64,000 bases of DNA from Hydractinia symbiolongicarpus (Eukaryota; Cnidaria; Hydrozoa; Anthoathecata; Hydractiniidae): positions 21,147,001-21,211,000 of the forward strand of contig NC_079882.1 in the NCBI RefSeq assembly GCF_029227915.1, read 5' to 3'. Shown in pieces: positions 46,912 through 54,488 of this stretch (within the stretch, counting starts at the first letter, position 1; the number at the start of each line of letters is the position of its first letter). A program made the position numbers and the translations under genes. The notes beneath the pieces were generated by a model. That model did no database searches. It saw nothing but the letters and a program-made list of their open reading frames with translations, and was not told the origin of the DNA.

Positions 46912-47477
46912 ATGTCACTCACGTTAAACACATTACCTGCTGGAGCTATTGAGATATTATTAAACAACCAGGGTCAACCCATGTTTAAACGTGCTGATCT
47001 GGGAAGGTTTTTGGGAATTGCTGATATAAGAGCGACATACAGAGGCGTAAAAACCACGCCTCGTAATGAGTTCACGGACCATGCGTCCGATGCATGGTCC
47101 AAGGAAGTAAGCGGAGACGATGCTTTCGTGACCCTGGATGCTGCATTGGAGATTGTAAATAGATCTAGAAAACCAAGGGCTCTTGAGATTATGAAATATC
47201 TTGCGGCGAAGGGTATTAAAAATTACAAAATGAAATAGAAGAATATCGTCAAGCACTGACGATGCTTAACGATGACCTTCAAGAGCGAGAGAACCAGTTA
47301 AATCTATGAACATTGGAAATTGCAGAACTCCGTGATCGGTATATTCCTACCGGCTATCCATATGATAATGCCCTCTGCGTGATTGATAAAAATGATCCTA
47401 ATGAATGTGGGAAAAAGGGCCAACATCCTCACTATATTATTCGTTGTCAGCGCAGATCTCTAAACTGCGCGTCCTGA
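46912..47477 (+). pseudogene. Bro/ALI (MSV199)-like DNA-binding protein, frameshifted and 3'-truncated
   Basis: The intact first frame (46912-47238, 108 codons) has the layout of viral Bro-N/ALI-type N-domains: QPMFKRADLGRFLGI, then a Trp/Asp/Phe-rich middle and ALEIMKYLAAKGI. After a frameshift near 47235 and a stop near 47307 the reading continues with RYIPTGYPYDNALC and GKKGQHPHYIIRCQ, which resemble the C-terminal domain (DUF3627-like) often paired with MSV199 domains. The frame stops at 47475-47477, right where the opposing integrase also ends abruptly. Such proteins are typical accessory genes of large DNA viruses of invertebrates. Family assignment is moderate. Confidence 0.5.
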
Positions 47478-48034
47478 GGCTTGAACAATCTCTCGGCGAG
47501 TACTTTGTTGTAGCTTTCGACAAATGCCGTAAATGTATGATGGTATCGGGTAGTAGCACGCTTGATCTCAACACTTTTACCCTCCAGCAATTTCGTTACA
47601 TCCGATCTGAATTCACTACCTTGGTCACATTGGAAAGTCTTTGGATAGGTCCTGCTTTATAAATATCTTTCAGCATCTCAGGTACCCCACTGGCCTTTTT
47701 GTTTTGTACTTTGTTTTGCCACTTTGTATCGTGAGGCAACGTCAATACCTGTTAGTATATACTTGTACGTATTACCATACAGCTTGTCATGTGGCATATA
47801 CAGAAGGTCGAATTGGTGGATCTCATTGGGTTTCGTGATGGTGAAATGTGGGTAATTGATGCGCTTAGGCCCTTTGATATGCCTTAACCAGAGCAACTGA
47901 CGAGTCAGCCAGTGAGTAACACGCTTCTTAGAGAGTAGTTTAATGGCTTTCCGTCCAGTCCAGAGATGTTCCGGAGTTTAGTATATTTGGCTTAGCTTTT
48001 CGGCTTCTTCGGTCGAAACAACATGCTTTGACAT
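47457..48034 (-). pseudogene. int: Polinton retroviral-type (RVE) integrase, frameshifted, C-terminus missing
   Basis: The start ATG at 48034-48032 follows AATAAAT. Pieces in order are MSKHVVSTEEAEKLSQIY, a one-base slip near 47980, TGRKAIKLLSKKRVTHWL, LLWLRHIKGPKRI, HQFDLLYMPHD (first catalytic Asp), GIDVASRY, a slip near 47710, CDQGSEF (second Asp), and TAFVESYNK (Glu). All three DDE residues are present. After LFKPQDAQFRDLR the frame stops at 47457-47459, so the C-terminal chromodomain-type part is absent. In intact elements this enzyme inserts the element and makes the target duplication. Non-functional here because of at least three breaks. Confidence 0.85.
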
Positions 48035-48368
48035 ATTTATTACATATCGAAAATGTTATTACATATACTTGTACGCCACGAACCTTCTCGATCGTCGCGA
48101 TATAGTACTGTCTCATAGTTTCGTCAAGCTCTTTGAGACTTTGCCCTGCCTCCCGCTGTTCCTCCCGTCGTCTATTGTACCAAACTATTTTTGCCTGTCT
48201 GTCACGTACCCATTGAGCTTGTGCTGCTTGTAATTTCTCAAACGCTAAATCGTGCCGTCGTCTCTCTTCATCGCTATGCCCCGAGAGTTTACTGAATAAA
48301 TAGTTACTATCGCTGAATGCGAGCGCGTTAATCAGCACTCCACCCGCGAGTACTGCTATAGTTGCCAT
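47940..48368 (-). CDS. Small Polinton protein with hydrophobic N-terminus (MATIAVLAGG family)
   Basis: The start at 48368 is part of AATAAATG. The N-terminal 18 residues are hydrophobic (IAVLAGGVLINALAFS), followed by a long charged helix (SDEERRRHDLAFEKLQAAQAQW, RREEQREAGQ). Similar small proteins accompany cnidarian Polintons; no function is assigned to them. The open frame runs to 47940 and overlaps the integrase start at 48034. The native end was probably near 48040, lost by a small indel, so the last 30 or so codons are read-through. Confidence 0.55.
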   Translation of the reverse strand: MATIAVLAGGVLINALAFSDSNYLFSKLSGHSDEERRRHDLAFEKLQAAQAQWVRDRQAKIVWYNRRREEQREAGQSLKELDETMRQYYIATIEKVRGVQVYVITFSICNKYVKACCFDRRSRKAKPNILNSGTSLDWTESH

Positions 48369-48414
48369 TTATTTTGTAGGCATTGGTCTACAAAAACAAA
48401 TTTTGCTTTTAATA

Positions 48415-49403
48415 TTATACTGAATGAAACCTACCGTCGAGGATATTCAGCTGTGCATTCATTAAGATATACACGTAGCACTTAATGTCCCCACTTCCAT
48501 CTGGCTTCTTTGTCATGTGAAGAGTAATACCGTCACTGAGCCTTTGGAGGGGGCGCCCACTACCATGTAGAGTGTGATCAGGGCTGCTACGAAAGTCTAT
48601 GAACAAAGCGTACCTTTCTGTAAAAAACTTTCCTGATTGTTACTATGGAATCGTGGGATCCCATGAGTCCAGCTACTTGTTCCATATGATCCTTAGGCAC
48701 CATGGCATGTGAATAGAACTCATTGGGGCTCCCTTCGATTGTGACAGAGATCTTCTCGATCTTCGAATTATAAAATTTTTCGTTATTCCCAGCATATGCC
48801 TTAACCACTGCAGGGTCCTGGAATAATAGGAGAACTCCCTTTAAGCTCTTGGCAGGGGTATCTAATTGTAGGTTGTACGATGTGTCAGCCTTTTTAATGA
48901 TCACAACTTTACTTCTGAGGATCCTTTCATATGGTAGAGCCAATCTCGAGTATCTCGACATCATCGCACTTGCGAGCTGTTCGTTGGTCGCCTTGTCGAA
49001 TTCCAAACAAATATATGTTATTTTGTAGGCAGCATCGGCTGCCTTCGCGGCTGTCGAGCCTGCCGCTGGGGTTCCGGTATCCTTTATAACGTCACCATAT
49101 GAAGCGAAATGCAAGATAAAGGTTAAGCGATCATGAACTCCAGCCTGGTAGAATGGGAGATCCCTTGTGAGTTCGAACATGGAGCCAAGAGGTATTGCGA
49201 AGGTCTTTCTATACGCTGCGGCTATGGCACGCTCTTTATTTGTTCCTACATGGTCAGACGCCCCTACCTGGAGGCTCGAACCGTTCCATCGTTCGGATTG
49301 ATACCCTGAAGGATCAGGTTATTGTCCCTATTTGTCTTTTGCCTTTCATAGAAAACATAATCTTAATTTCCTTATTAGGATTTAATTTACCAAAAACAGA
49401 CAT
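48415..49403 (-). pseudogene. Polinton capsid-type protein (probable major capsid protein), frameshifted
   Basis: The start at 49403 (MSVFGKLNPNKEI) follows AATAAAG. Frames run 49403-49317, then about 49320-49180 in another frame, then the long piece 49180-48587, and the end 48606-48415 (TLHGSGR, DGITLHMTKK, AQLNI). The segments YICLEFDKATNEQL, KISVTIEGSPNEFY and FIDFRSSPDHTLHG resemble the C-terminal part of double-jelly-roll major capsid proteins of Polintons/adintoviruses. The predicted total of about 330 codons is short for that family, so the N-terminal jelly roll may be partly lost, or this may be another capsid component. Non-functional due to at least two frameshifts. Confidence 0.6.
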
Positions 49404-49434
49404 CTTTATTAATAGGCAATTGTGGATGAAATAA
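49404..49434. promoter_or_regulatory. 31-bp divergent intergenic region with AATAAA on each strand
   Basis: The minus-strand start (49403) and the plus-strand start (49435) are separated by 31 bases. AATAAA abuts each ATG, one on each strand. No upstream gene ends here on either strand, so the motif cannot be a poly(A) signal of a preceding gene and more likely belongs to the start site. Confidence 0.5.
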
Positions 49435-50673
49435 ATGCCAATTAATCCGGGAGTTGAGGATGACTTTACGCCGGAAGAGGATATTCCATATGAAACTGAA
49501 AAGTTCAGCAGTGAGATCCTTCGACCCGAGGATATTCCTGATACAAGCACTACGTCCGCAATACCTTCACAAGGTGACACTCTCACGGTAAGGCGGGAAC
49601 TACTGATATCGAAGGTTGATAGCCTCTACGAAGCTCTTAGTTGGAAGCTCGGTCAACCACTAGCGAGACATTATGATGAATTTAAAATTGATGGAAATCG
49701 CCTTCTCTATGATGGTGTAGAGCTCACGAAAAAGAATGGTGAGTTGAAAGCCATGGGAGCGATAAAAAGAGCCTTGGGCGCTGGTAGGTTGCGAGCCATG
49801 GGATTCGATCAATATTCAACACCCATCAAGGGTAGTAGGAAGATGGCGCAGGAACTCCTGAAAAATATTGATACCATCAATGACAACCCTGGTGACATCG
49901 AGATGCTGCCATTGCTCGAGAATGTTCTCGATGATACAAAGAGCCTGATGGAGAATACTTCTTTTATCGAGGCCTTCGACGGACGTGAAAGAAGGGGGCT
50001 TCATTTCTGTGTTGGAACGCTCAAGGACGACTTGAATAATGTGAAAAGTAAGATGATCTACTACGATGGTGAGCTTTCCAATGCAAATGACAAGATCAAG
50101 AGGCTTGAGGCGAAGAAGGCTGGGTCCGACATATCCGAGGAACATCAAAAAATTTTGGATGCGGACCTCGATAGGGCCAAGGAAGATCGTAAAAAGCTAA
50201 AGGATGATCGAAAGGCGATAATAGAAGAACATGGTCTCTCAAAGATCCATAGTCAGCTGAAGATGATTAAGGAGACCCTTACGAAGATAGCTGGAGATGA
50301 TATATCCCTACGGGAGAAGCTGAACTTCAAAGAGCAGGGGATCACTATTGCTAGTATCGTATCAGCTGTTGGTCTACTTATATCCACCCTGGTCCTTGCA
50401 CTCACGGGAGGTAGTGGGGCGGCAGCAGGTGGAGGAGATAGTGGTGGTAGCAAAGGGTTTGTGAGAAAGCAGCTGGATCGTCTCGGACGGTTCCTTAAAT
50501 ATCTAGCAGGCAAGGCTGGGGTCGCATTACCTGGGATTATTGGCACCATCGTATCATTTTCCATCCGGATAGCCGCCAAAGTCGTGGAGTTTATAGCAAG
50601 ACATCTGTATTTGGCCATCGCAGGTGCTGTAGGTATCGTTGTGACCTATATAGGTAAAAGAAGGAATAGATGA
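49435..50673 (+). CDS. Polinton membrane protein, 412 residues, intact
   Basis: The start overlaps AATAAATG. Layout: an acidic disordered N-terminus (about 1-55); a folded charged domain (about 60-200, with RRELLISKVDSLYEALSW and GAGRLRAMGFDQYSTPIKG); a coiled coil (about 200-285, very Lys/Asp/Glu-rich); a hydrophobic helix at about 303-322; a Gly-rich linker (SGAAAGGGDSGGS); and two further hydrophobic segments near the C-terminus (about 358-380 and 388-406) ending in KRRNR. Similar membrane proteins occur in cnidarian Polintons. I infer a virion-membrane or assembly role from context but do not recognise a named family. Its end faces the neighbour's end with a 30-base gap. Confidence 0.65.
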   Translation: MPINPGVEDDFTPEEDIPYETEKFSSEILRPEDIPDTSTTSAIPSQGDTLTVRRELLISKVDSLYEALSWKLGQPLARHYDEFKIDGNRLLYDGVELTKKNGELKAMGAIKRALGAGRLRAMGFDQYSTPIKGSRKMAQELLKNIDTINDNPGDIEMLPLLENVLDDTKSLMENTSFIEAFDGRERRGLHFCVGTLKDDLNNVKSKMIYYDGELSNANDKIKRLEAKKAGSDISEEHQKILDADLDRAKEDRKKLKDDRKAIIEEHGLSKIHSQLKMIKETLTKIAGDDISLREKLNFKEQGITIASIVSAVGLLISTLVLALTGGSGAAAGGGDSGGSKGFVRKQLDRLGRFLKYLAGKAGVALPGIIGTIVSFSIRIAAKVVEFIARHLYLAIAGAVGIVVTYIGKRRNR

Positions 50674-50703
50674 GAGTCTAGTATGTTGATAAACACATTA
50701 GAC

Positions 50704-51807
50704 CTATTTCTTTATCCATATATATGCGAGTATCAGTCCTACTCCTACCATAACCAGCGTGACTTTGGTATCCTCGTGAACAGCAGCTTCCTTGGTATCA
50801 GGCGTGGTTTTTTTGATATGTTGCCTGGGAGGTGTGGTGAAGGTTGCCTTATGTTTGACAGCTTTTTGTATTCAGGTCTAGCTCCACACCTACACCTATG
50901 TTAGAGGGCGCGATTAAAACGTTGTTGTTATATCCCACGATTTTACCAATACGGAGTTCCATGTTGGAGGGGAGCATGTACACGCTGGACATCACAGCAA
51001 AATTCACCAGTGTTCTGGCATACTGGAGTACCTTTTGAAACTCGGTGATGTCTTGACCTACGTTCTCGTCGCGTTGAACCATGGCCTCGAATTTTTGCAG
51101 GAGTATCTGTCTAGCCGTGAAGTTATCGGCATTAGAGCCTAGGATTGAGGCCTTGGCACTCACTTGGGATCCTAGTAGCAAGATCCCGTAAACGCAAATA
51201 CTCTCGCTGAGCTTCATCAGGCCCTCAGATGTCAGACCCCGGCTAGTGAGCATAATGAATTTGGCCCAATCCCCATCAACCTGCGGCCACCATCTACCAC
51301 TCGTCAACGATGACACTAAGGCTTTAAACTTTTAGAGGCTATTAGGATCTGCACCATACTTGCGACATACCTGCGCATACCCCGAGGTAGAGTAGGGGTT
51401 ATCATACTGAGAAAAGCCTCCTTCGTATGGCATAGGTACCTTCATTCTCGCTAAAATACGACGCATGTGGTAATATACGTGAAATTTGAAAATGGCGTTA
51501 ACGAGGGTACGGAGCCAGTCATGTGCTTGGAAGAGATCCCCAACGCCGTTGTCGCGCAATGACAAGCAAATTTAACCTGGATGTTCCAATATTTCAAGGC
51601 TTGCCCCTCCCAATTTATACTCACGGGATCGTTCAACAGATTAGTGGAAACTTTGATGGGATACTTGATGAACTGTAGGAAGGCCACGGAAATGTGCTGA
51701 GTCGTAGACACGTAGAGATCCTGATGCTCCAAGTTAGTTACACCGAGAGGCCACTCGCCTCTGTTGGACTTGTACTTTGCTGTAGGATTATACGAGTAAA
51801 TGTTCAT
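50704..51807 (-). pseudogene. Conserved Polinton virion-type protein, frameshifted
   Basis: Pieces on the minus strand: 51807 to about 51540 (MNIYSYNPTAKYKSNRGEWP, YPIKVSTNLLNDPVSINWEG), 51565-51332 (FKFHVYYHMRRILARM), 51316-50849 (VLQYARTLVNFAVMSSVYML, RIGKIVGYNNNVLIAPSN), and a C-terminal piece to 50704 that ends in a hydrophobic helix (VTLVMVGVGLILAYIWIKK). The order and the TM tail fit a large protein frequent in cnidarian Polintons and adjacent to capsid genes. I do not assign it to MCP or penton. At least three frame breaks. It diverges from the next gene with start codons 17 bases apart. Confidence 0.6.
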
Positions 51808-51828
51808 GTTTCTTTAAAGAAACATGAA
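51803..51828. promoter_or_regulatory. 26-bp perfect palindrome containing two divergent start codons
   Basis: The bases centred on CTTTAAAG are exactly self-complementary from 51803 to 51828. The ATG of the minus-strand gene (51807-51805) and the ATG of the plus-strand gene (51824-51826) lie at mirror positions inside it, leaving 16 bases between them. Promoters, if any, must overlap coding sequence or the palindrome itself. Confidence 0.75.
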
Positions 51829-52524
51829 ACAATTGTATATTACTGATCTTGAGGAACCAATAGTCTTTGATGAATATCTGGGGGAGGATACGAGGATCGC
51901 ATTGAAGTCGATTAGCCTTCGAGCCACGTATCTAAATCTTTTAAAAAAAAAGAACGAGATCAACATTTACAAATCGGTGCCTGGTTCGACCGATGACGGA
52001 AATTTTAATGTTGGGGATTTTGAAGCGCTCATCTTGATTGAGAAAGGTTTATATAGTATTGATGATTTGGTAAGTATCGTCAACAGTCAAGCAGGAGACA
52101 GGATCAAACTCTTCGTACTAAGGAATGGGATTTGTAGGCTTAGAGTTAGTAAAGGGTACGTTGCGATAGTCGATCAGTAACTTCAGGACCTTATGGAATA
52201 TAATTTTGATACCAAGCTAATGTTTACTGAGGGCGACCAAGACAGCTTCTACAGGACAGATGTCTATCAGCGTTTGAGACTCACTTGTCACCAACTCGAT
52301 GAGGAAAGATGCCTTTTTAATGGAAAAAATCCAAGATACTGGCTATGCTTGAAACGAAGGAGTTAAATAACTAGGGAGACATGTTAATATGGAATTTCAA
52401 CAACCCTGTATACCTTCCTTTGAAAGGATCCACTGATCGCCTCGAGTTCATGTTAACAGATGAATTTCACCACGATAAAAACGTTTTATTCGTAGGACTA
52501 ACGATGTGCGTGTATATACAATAA
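51824..52524 (+). pseudogene. Polinton penton-like/minor capsid (single jelly-roll) protein, frameshifted
   Basis: The first frame (51824-52180, 118 codons: MKQLYITDLEEPIVFDEYLG, DFEALILIEKGLYSIDDLV) is followed by pieces in other frames: about 52193-52365 (RLRLTCHQLDEERC) and 52390-52524 (NPVYLPLKGSTDRLEFML, then LFVGLTMCVYIQ). The PLKGSTDRLEFML segment followed by a short beta-rich end resembles the C-terminal strands of the single-jelly-roll minor capsid (penton) proteins of Polintons and virophages. The total of about 230 codons also fits. The protein would occupy capsid vertices. At least two frameshifts make it non-functional. Confidence 0.6.
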
Positions 52525-53127
52525 ATGTCTGATATTACAAAACTTTACCCACCGAGTGCTCCAGATCATAAGAATAACGAGGGGCATGTGTATCGTCTGA
52601 AGAAGATAGAAGAAATCGAACATTTTCTGCGAAATGAAGTTAAACAACGCGAAAAGTTGTCGAAAAAATTTGGAATGCATGGTACCTGGATTCATTATAT
52701 GGACCATGGATTACTCGCCATAAGTGTGATCACGAGCGGTGTTGGCATTGCAAGCATGTTGAGTGGTATTGGAGTTCCTCTAGCCGTCGCTATGGGTGGT
52801 ATATCCATAGCCGTTGGATTTGGACAGACTGCCTTAAAACAAGGTGGGAAGAAATTGAACTATAAACGTAAAAAACACGACTTTATAAGACTCCTTGCAG
52901 AGACTAAGCTGAATTCAATAGTTGTTTTGATTTCGAAAGCCATCGACAATGGAGTGATAAGTGATTATGAGTTCAGTTTGATCATGCAGGAGAAACAAAA
53001 ATATCTTATACTCAAGGAGCAGATCAATGAACAAGAGAGACAAGCTCTTGTAGCCAAAGGCCGCGATGAGGCGAGAGTAGAATTGTTTAAAAACTTGCAG
53101 TCTGCGCAATATGCAAGCGCTACCTAG
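52525..53127 (+). CDS. Polinton membrane protein (MSDITKLYP family), 200 residues, intact
   Basis: The start overlaps AATAAATG and follows TATATAC. N-terminal helical segment (YRLKKIEEIEHFLRNEVKQR), then two hydrophobic stretches at about residues 63-102 (LLAISVITSGVGIASML; VPLAVAMGGISIAVGFG), then a basic loop and a long charged helix (KHDFIRLLAETKLNSI). This protein type recurs in cnidarian Polintons; function unknown, presumably membrane-associated in the particle or the infected cell. The frame is open. It starts directly at the end of the penton-like gene (stop 52522-52524). Confidence 0.65.
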   Translation: MSDITKLYPPSAPDHKNNEGHVYRLKKIEEIEHFLRNEVKQREKLSKKFGMHGTWIHYMDHGLLAISVITSGVGIASMLSGIGVPLAVAMGGISIAVGFGQTALKQGGKKLNYKRKKHDFIRLLAETKLNSIVVLISKAIDNGVISDYEFSLIMQEKQKYLILKEQINEQERQALVAKGRDEARVELFKNLQSAQYASAT

Positions 53128-53149
53128 ATGATCCACCTAAATATTCATA

Positions 53150-53177
53150 ATCTAATTTGTTAATGAACAAATTAGAT
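53150..53177. terminator. 12-bp stem hairpin between convergent Polinton genes
   Basis: ATCTAATTTGTT (53150-53161) is exactly complementary to AACAAATTAGAT (53166-53177) with a 4-base loop. It lies between the stop of the plus-strand gene (53127) and the stop of the minus-strand gene (53223). Its position suggests a bidirectional transcription-end or 3'-end structure; this is inference only. Confidence 0.45.
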
Positions 53178-53222
53178 AGTACCAACTACTTCACCGGTAC
53201 TGGCATCAATCATTAGGTCACC

Positions 53223-53402
53223 TTAATATATAATGGTTTTCTTTTGTTTCGCTTCCAAGCCTTTGATATACTGCTCTAGAATCTTCATACCCGCGATATC
53301 TGCACATGGTTTGCAATAAGAATCAAGAGTCTGTGTTGAAATATCTTTATATGAATACCCACGTATCCCTAATTCTCTCGCTTCTCTTTTCAAATCGATC
53401 AT
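53223..53402 (-). CDS. Small Polinton protein, SAP/Rho-N-like, 59 residues
   Basis: I choose the start at 53402 (MIDLKREARELGIRGYSYKD), which directly follows TATAATAAA, over the longer frame from 53447. REARELGIRGYS resembles a SAP/Rho-N-type helix-turn element like the one at the N-terminus of the polymerase (GYSKLRKPDLVTLL, near 41080), which could bind nucleic acid. A CKPC pair and a basic tail follow. Very short; no family known to me. Confidence 0.4.
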   Translation of the reverse strand: MIDLKREARELGIRGYSYKDISTQTLDSYCKPCADIAGMKILEQYIKGLEAKQKKTIIY

Positions 53403-53406
53403 TTTA

Positions 53407-53964
53407 TTATACCACAACGAATAGTTCCTCGTCGTTATTTGAATCAATAAGATGCCTTGTCCTTAAGGTTACAGGTACCGGCTTGTATTTACACTCTTCG
53501 AGCAAGACCTGCAGATAGTGCTTAGAGCCTTCCCTGTAAATGCTGGATAATTTTAGTATACAGATGCAGTCGCAGGGCTGCTTCAGTGGTAGTGATTTAT
53601 CGTAGAAATACGTGTTTATTTTACCATCCCATTCTTTAATTTTTGTGTTCAGATATCTACCGTTCTTTACTGATGAGGTCGTGAACTCACTACCATACAA
53701 TTGTTGTATCCTGGCTAGGATACACTTATATTTTTCCAGCCATTCAGGATGATCACCAACATTAAGGGACATGGTAAGGGAGGATCCATCATCGTATCTA
53801 GATGCACCGTTTGAATGCAACCCCTTTGGCGTTATGATCAATAGTAACGACATCTTGCTATCATGTTTATAGCCTATAACATATCTAGCATCTTTGCCCT
53901 TATTAGCTTGGATGGGATCGCTGAGTACAATTTTCTCAATTTGAACCTCGTTGATATCGAGCAC
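53407..53964 (-). CDS. Polinton hypothetical protein, about 185 residues, start disrupted
   Basis: The open frame reads LDINEVQIEKIVLSDPIQAN, RYVIGYKHDSKMSLLLIITPKG, DHPEWLEKYKCILARIQQLYG and CDCICILKLSSIY, a mixed alpha/beta composition with predicted strands in the middle. The nominal first codon is GTG; an ATG lies at 53975 but in another frame, so a one- or two-base slip probably separates the native start from the body. I do not recognise the family. The layout recalls small single-stranded-DNA-binding-type proteins of large DNA viruses, but that is a guess. Confidence 0.45.
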   Translation of the reverse strand: MLDINEVQIEKIVLSDPIQANKGKDARYVIGYKHDSKMSLLLIITPKGLHSNGASRYDDGSSLTMSLNVGDHPEWLEKYKCILARIQQLYGSEFTTSSVKNGRYLNTKIKEWDGKINTYFYDKSLPLKQPCDCICILKLSSIYREGSKHYLQVLLEECKYKPVPVTLRTRHLIDSNNDEELFVVV

Positions 53965-54030
53965 TGATGGCTCATTTTAGAAGTCCCTGTTTTCAATATT
54001 ATTTCCATAAAATTTGAACATCCCTTTATT

Positions 54031-54210
54031 TTAATAATCAGGGCCCAACCAAGGATTTTTCACAACTACACGACCCGGCGTTATAGGTGATCCACATGAT
54101 ATAGTGCTGCCAACAGAGCATTTTTCCTTTATGATTACCCTTCTACCACATTTACAGCGATCGTACTTATCAATTTCAATCCCGCATTCGTCGCAATATT
54201 CCTTGGTCAT
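54031..54210 (-). CDS. 59-residue zinc-ribbon-like Polinton protein
   Basis: ATG at 54210-54208, preceded by AATAAAT; stop TAA at 54031-54033. The N-terminus has CDEC and CKCGRR (Cys at about residues 6, 9, 18 and 20), a possible zinc ribbon, followed by a segment with two more Cys and PGRVVVKNPWLGPDY. Codons are used without interruption. It is the last gene before the right TIR. It could be a small regulator or transcription-related factor; no family recognised. Confidence 0.5.
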   Translation of the reverse strand: MTKEYCDECGIEIDKYDRCKCGRRVIIKEKCSVGSTISCGSPITPGRVVVKNPWLGPDY

Positions 54211-54214
54211 ATTT

Positions 54215-54488
54215 ATTTGATAGAAGGGAATTTCCCTTACTCATATTTGTATACTATAGCATATATAATGTATACGCTATTGCGCCTGCGTTGATTTATT
54301 GTTGTTTATATCATTTAATATTATTATGTGTTGGTATTTAATGTATATATCATTTAATATGAGTTTGTGTTAGTTATTGACATTTATATATTATTTCATA
54401 TTATTTTGTGTTGGTTACTAACAGATGACTTAGGGAATTTCCCTTTGGTCGACGTCGTCTGCGCCAGAACATACATTTCTCTATCTCT
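54215..54488 (-). repeat. Right Polinton terminal inverted repeat
   Basis: Mirror of the left end: the outer 94 bp differ at one base, and the inner part is diverged but keeps TGTGTTGGT/TGTGTTAGT repeats and the inner GGGAATTTCCC border. GGGAATTTCCC occurs at 54226-54236 and 54433-54443, the mirror positions of the two left sites. Confidence 0.9.

Larger units (their letters stand above)
40742..54488 (+). mobile_element. Degenerate Polinton/Maverick (adintovirus-like) element, 13.7 kb
   Basis: The ends AGAGATAGAGAAATGT (40742) and ACATTTCTCTATCTCT (to 54488) start inverted repeats that match over about 94 bp with one mismatch. GCATA flanks both sides (40737-40741 and 54489-54493), a likely target duplication (Polintons usually give 6 bp). 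Diagnostic genes inside are protein-primed DNA polymerase B, retroviral-type integrase, packaging ATPase and capsid-type proteins. Genes are packed and on both strands. Polymerase, integrase and capsid-type genes contain frameshifts, and no adenain/Ulp1-like cysteine protease was found. The length is at the low end for the class (typically 15-20 kb), in line with internal deletion. This copy cannot be autonomous as it stands. Confidence 0.93.
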
